Assembly (NCBI GenBank): GCA_027214255.1
Contig: JAPWHL010000001.1
Span: 310,001 to 374,000, forward strand
Source of the DNA: Roseovarius aestuarii
GTDB lineage: Bacteria; Pseudomonadota; Alphaproteobacteria; Rhodobacterales; Rhodobacteraceae
Reading direction: 5' to 3'
Length of the DNA stretch: 64,000 nt
Below, piece after piece: positions 61,466 through 64,000 of the stretch. A program made the position numbers and the translations under genes. The notes beneath the pieces were generated by a model. The model searched no databases. It worked only from the letters and a program-made list of their open reading frames with translations, and had not been told where the DNA came from. The first letter of the stretch is position 1. Each line of letters starts with the position of its first letter.

Positions 61466-61477
61466 GGAAACGTTTTC
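61466..61477. promoter_or_regulatory. LacI-type operator-like near-palindrome upstream of the LacI-family gene
   Basis: GGAAACGTTTTC, 11 of 12 positions fitting a palindrome centred on CG, the hallmark of LacI/GalR operators. It ends 16 nt before the preferred start at 61494 and suggests autoregulation. It overlaps an upstream ATG (61464), which argues against that start. Confidence 0.55.
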
Positions 61478-61493
61478 ACAATGGGCGACTCGC

Positions 61494-62579
61494 ATGAGCC
61501 GGAAGCAAAGCATCACGATCAAGGACGTGGCCCGCGAGGCGGGGTGCGGTGTTGCCACAGCCAGCCGTGTTCTGAACGCGTCCGGTCCGGCCAGCGCCGA
61601 GATGTCCGAGCGGGTCCGCCGTGCGGCACGGGATCTGGGCTTTTCATTCAGTGCCATCGGGCGCGCGCTGCAAAGCCGGCGGTCCATGACTGTGGGGTGT
61701 CTGGTGCCATCGCTTGCCAATCCGGTTTTCGCCGAGGCGATGCAGGGGGTCCAAGATTGCCTGCGCGGGGCGGGGTATCAGCCACTTGTCTGCGCATCGA
61801 ATTATGACGAGGCGGTGGACGAAGACATTTTGCGAACCCTGCTGGCCAGTCAGGTGGACGGGCTGATCGTGACGATGGCCTCGCCCTCGCGAAGCGTGGC
61901 ACTGGGGACGGCGTCGGTGCCAGTGTCGTTGATGTTTCATGATCCGTTGCCGGGCCATATCACCGCTTATGTCGATAATGTCGCCGCTGCGCGCGAGGTT
62001 GCGCGCCAATTCATCAAGCACGGCCATCGCAGGCTGGGCTTTGTTGCATTGCGTTTTGCCGAATCCGACCGATCGCGCAGCCGCTATGCGGGGTTTATGG
62101 CCGAATGCCGCGCGGCAGGAGTGCCCGACCCGGTGTTGATCGAGATGGATGATCGCTCGGCCCGTTGTCCACATCGCGTCGCCGAGGTGTTGCGCGCGCA
62201 TCCCGGACTGACGGGGCTTTTTGCCTCGAACGATTTTTTGGCATTGGCGGTGCAAAACGCCGCAGGGCTTTTGGGGCGCAACGTGCCTCGGGATCTTTCG
62301 GTCATTGGCTTTGATGGCATTGGCATCGGTCATCTTCTGGCCACGCCGCTTTCGACGATTGAAACGGACGCGGGCGCCATGGGCCGACAAGCGGCCGAAA
62401 CTCTTTTGAACTCTATGCAGGGCGAGGAGGCCATTCAGCCCCCAGCCTTGCCATTCGTTTTCCGGACGGGGGCCACTTTGGCCGCTGTATCGGAGAAAAT
62501 GGACGACGGCTTGGCTGCAACCCTGCCGTCGTCTGCTCACCTCGACTTAGCTTCTACCAAAACAAGGACGAACCAATGA
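61494..62579 (+). CDS. LacI-family transcriptional regulator
   Basis: 361 residues from MSRKQSITIKDVAREAGCGVATASRVLNASGPAS, the canonical LacI HTH with hinge LQSRRSMTVGCLVPSLANPVFAEAM. The effector domain is of periplasmic sugar-binding type (GLFASNDFLALAV, LSVIGFDGIGIGHLL, LSTIETD). An ATG ten codons upstream (61464) is possible but lies in a probable operator. The stop overlaps the start of the binding-protein gene (ATGA), so the regulator is co-translated with the transporter it presumably controls. Confidence 0.9.
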   Translation: MSRKQSITIKDVAREAGCGVATASRVLNASGPASAEMSERVRRAARDLGFSFSAIGRALQSRRSMTVGCLVPSLANPVFAEAMQGVQDCLRGAGYQPLVCASNYDEAVDEDILRTLLASQVDGLIVTMASPSRSVALGTASVPVSLMFHDPLPGHITAYVDNVAAAREVARQFIKHGHRRLGFVALRFAESDRSRSRYAGFMAECRAAGVPDPVLIEMDDRSARCPHRVAEVLRAHPGLTGLFASNDFLALAVQNAAGLLGRNVPRDLSVIGFDGIGIGHLLATPLSTIETDAGAMGRQAAETLLNSMQGEEAIQPPALPFVFRTGATLAAVSEKMDDGLAATLPSSAHLDLASTKTRTNQ

Positions 62580-63583
62580 AATATATGTTTACTGTCGCGT
62601 TCGCTGCAACCACCTGCGCCGCGACTTTTGGCGCGCCTGCCGCTGCTGAACAGGGCATTTGCTACAATTGTCCGCCGCAATGGGCCGATTGGGCCTCTAT
62701 GTTGGAAGCAATTGACGAAAAACTCGACATTCAGATGCCGCATGACAACAAAAACAGCGGTCAGACCCTGAGCCAGCTTTTGGCAGAAAAATCCAACCCC
62801 GTTGCCGATGTTGCCTATTATGGCGTCACTACGGGCATCAAAGCCGGTGGTTTGGACGTGGTTGAGCCTTACAAACCGGCCCTGTTTGACGAAATCCCGG
62901 AAGGTCTGCGTGATTCGGATGGCAAATGGTTTGCGATTCATTACGGCACGCTGGGCTTTTTCGTGAATGTTGACGCATTGGGCGGGGCCGAAGTGCCGCA
63001 GTGTTTTGCGGATCTGACCAAGCCCGAGTATCGTGGCATGGTGGGCTATCTTGATCCATCGTCGGCCTTTGTCGGCTATGCTGGTGCTGTCGCGGCAAAT
63101 ATCGCCTTTGGTGGCGATTTGGACAATTTTGATCCGGCCATCAAGTATTTCAACGATCTGGCCGAAAATTCGCCGATCGTACCCAAGCAAACCTCTTATG
63201 CGCGTGTCGTTTCCGGCGAAATCCCGATCTTGTTTGATTACGATTTCAACGCCTATCGAGGCAAATACGAGGAAGACGGTAACTTTGAATTCGTGCTGCC
63301 GTGCGAAGGATCGGTGCGCGTGCCTTATGTGATGAGCCTGGTCAAGGGCGGCCCTAACCCCGAGGTAGGCAAACGCGTTCTGGACTTCATCCTGTCGGAC
63401 GAAGGGCAGGCGATCTGGACTAACGCTTATCTGCAACCGGCCCGTCCGGTCGAACTGCCTGCCGAGGTTGCGGCCAAGTTCCTGCCGGCCAGCGATTATG
63501 ATCGCGCCGTCGCAGTGGATTACGCCAAGATGGAAGCGGTTCAAGCAGCCTTTGGCGAACGTTACCTGTCCGAAGTAAAGTAA
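62576..63583 (+). CDS. ABC transporter periplasmic binding protein (iron/thiamine/polyamine/phosphonate type)
   Basis: 335 residues; signal peptide MKYMFTVAFAATTCAATFG ... AAAEQG. The mature protein has family-1 type landmarks: NPVADVAYYGVTTGIKAG, WFAIHYGTLGFFVN, DLTKPEYRGMVGYLDPSSA and VLDFILSDEGQAIWTNAYLQP, shared by Fe3+, thiamine and 2-aminoethylphosphonate binders. Ligand cannot be fixed. AAGGA precedes the ATG, which overlaps the LacI-family stop. An attenuator hairpin follows its stop. Confidence 0.88.
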   Translation: MKYMFTVAFAATTCAATFGAPAAAEQGICYNCPPQWADWASMLEAIDEKLDIQMPHDNKNSGQTLSQLLAEKSNPVADVAYYGVTTGIKAGGLDVVEPYKPALFDEIPEGLRDSDGKWFAIHYGTLGFFVNVDALGGAEVPQCFADLTKPEYRGMVGYLDPSSAFVGYAGAVAANIAFGGDLDNFDPAIKYFNDLAENSPIVPKQTSYARVVSGEIPILFDYDFNAYRGKYEEDGNFEFVLPCEGSVRVPYVMSLVKGGPNPEVGKRVLDFILSDEGQAIWTNAYLQPARPVELPAEVAAKFLPASDYDRAVAVDYAKMEAVQAAFGERYLSEVK

Positions 63584-63594
63584 ACACCCAAAGG

Positions 63595-63630
63595 ATCGGG
63601 GCAGGGCCATGTGCGCTGCCCCGATTTTTT
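63595..63630 (+). terminator. Attenuator between binding-protein and permease genes
   Basis: ATCGGGGCAG (63595-63604) and CTGCCCCGAT (63616-63625) form a 10-bp perfect stem with an 11-nt loop, followed by TTTTT (63626-63630). It would keep the binding protein more abundant than the permease. Confidence 0.8.
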
Positions 63631-63649
63631 GCCTCTAAGGGGGTTGCCT

Positions 63650-64000
63650 ATGTCATCCCGCACATTTGTTGCGCTTTGTTTTCTACCGCTGGCGATTTTT
63701 ACGCTCGCCTTTCTCGCGTTGCCGCTGGTGCGCCTTATCCTTGCCTCGGGCGAGGGCGAAGCGGGCTGGGGCGTCTATTTGGAAATCCTTCAAAAACCGC
63801 GCTACCTAAGCACGCTGATCCAGACGGTCGTCATTTCGGTTCTGGTCACCATCGCCGCGCTGGCGGTTTCGACCACGGCGGGGCTTTTCTTGGTGCGCAA
63901 CAGGTTTCCAGGGCGGGGAACACTCTTGTCGATCCTGACGTTGCCGCTGGCCTTTCCGGGGGTTGTCGTCGGCTTCATGATCATTCTTCTGGGGGGACGG
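63650..64000 (+). CDS. ABC transporter permease, N-terminal part (cut by window end)
   Basis: 117 codons from ATG 63650 to the window end, all open. Two hydrophobic segments (FLPLAIFTLAFLALPLVRLIL; LIQTVVISVLVTIAALAVSTTAGLF) and the start of a binding-protein-dependent permease domain (TLPLAFPGVVVGFMII) are visible. Partner of the preceding binding protein; the ATPase should follow outside the window. Confidence 0.88.
   Translation, partial: MSSRTFVALCFLPLAIFTLAFLALPLVRLILASGEGEAGWGVYLEILQKPRYLSTLIQTVVISVLVTIAALAVSTTAGLFLVRNRFPGRGTLLSILTLPLAFPGVVVGFMIILLGGR

Overview
The window looks like chromosomal DNA of a marine alphaproteobacterium of the Rhodobacterales (Roseobacter group). This rests on overall gene style and family resemblance (RNase J, a BolA/monothiol-glutaredoxin pair, Roseobacter-type amino-acid ABC permease, many ATGA/TGATG-coupled genes); no rRNA or tRNA is present to confirm it.

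Layout. 1-5.3 kb: housekeeping genes (RNase J 3' end, small HD-type alarmone hydrolase, RhlE-like DEAD-box helicase, a glycosyltransferase, BolA, Grx4). 5.4-18 kb: a dense, bidirectional metabolic region that reads as a catabolic and uptake island for a nitrogen-containing compound. It holds a PLP aminotransferase, GntR regulator, Fe(II)/2-oxoglutarate dioxygenase, a divergent P5C-reductase-like enzyme, a B12-dependent mutase-like fusion, a polar amino-acid ABC transporter, a Rieske oxygenase with a LysR regulator, two AhpD/CMD-fold proteins and an M29/NicX-like protein.

18.4-54.5 kb: the outstanding feature. A HlyC-type RTX acyltransferase and an oppositely oriented PAS-like/LuxR/alpha-beta-hydrolase regulator, whose hydrolase domain has lost its Ser and His, precede a single uninterrupted 33.2-kb reading frame for an 11,058-residue RTX protein. 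Its order is: about 975 residues of pure RTX nonapeptides at the very N-terminus; a linker with hydrophobic helices; an FrpC-like Asp-Pro self-processing module; an unclassified domain with a tandem repeat; about 34 HCBP-type beta modules interleaved with RTX repeats; a first cadherin-like/tandem-95 array; a second RTX block; a second tandem-95/He_PIG array; one VCBS-like repeat; and six exact 118-residue beta repeats at the C-terminus. A strong terminator follows. No type I secretion genes are in the window.

54.6-61.3 kb: two small DUF2946-like exported proteins and a tightly coupled hmu-type operon (TonB receptor, HmuS-like, HmuT-like, HmuU, HmuV). Both the receptor and the binding protein lack the residues that normally ligate heme. 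61.5-64 kb: a LacI-family regulator translationally coupled to a periplasmic binding protein and the start of an ABC permease, cut by the window end.

The proposed working unit is acyltransferase + ligand-sensing pseudo-hydrolase regulator + giant, potentially self-clipping and cross-linking Ca2+-dependent surface protein. The family identities are seen in the sequence; the joint function is inference.
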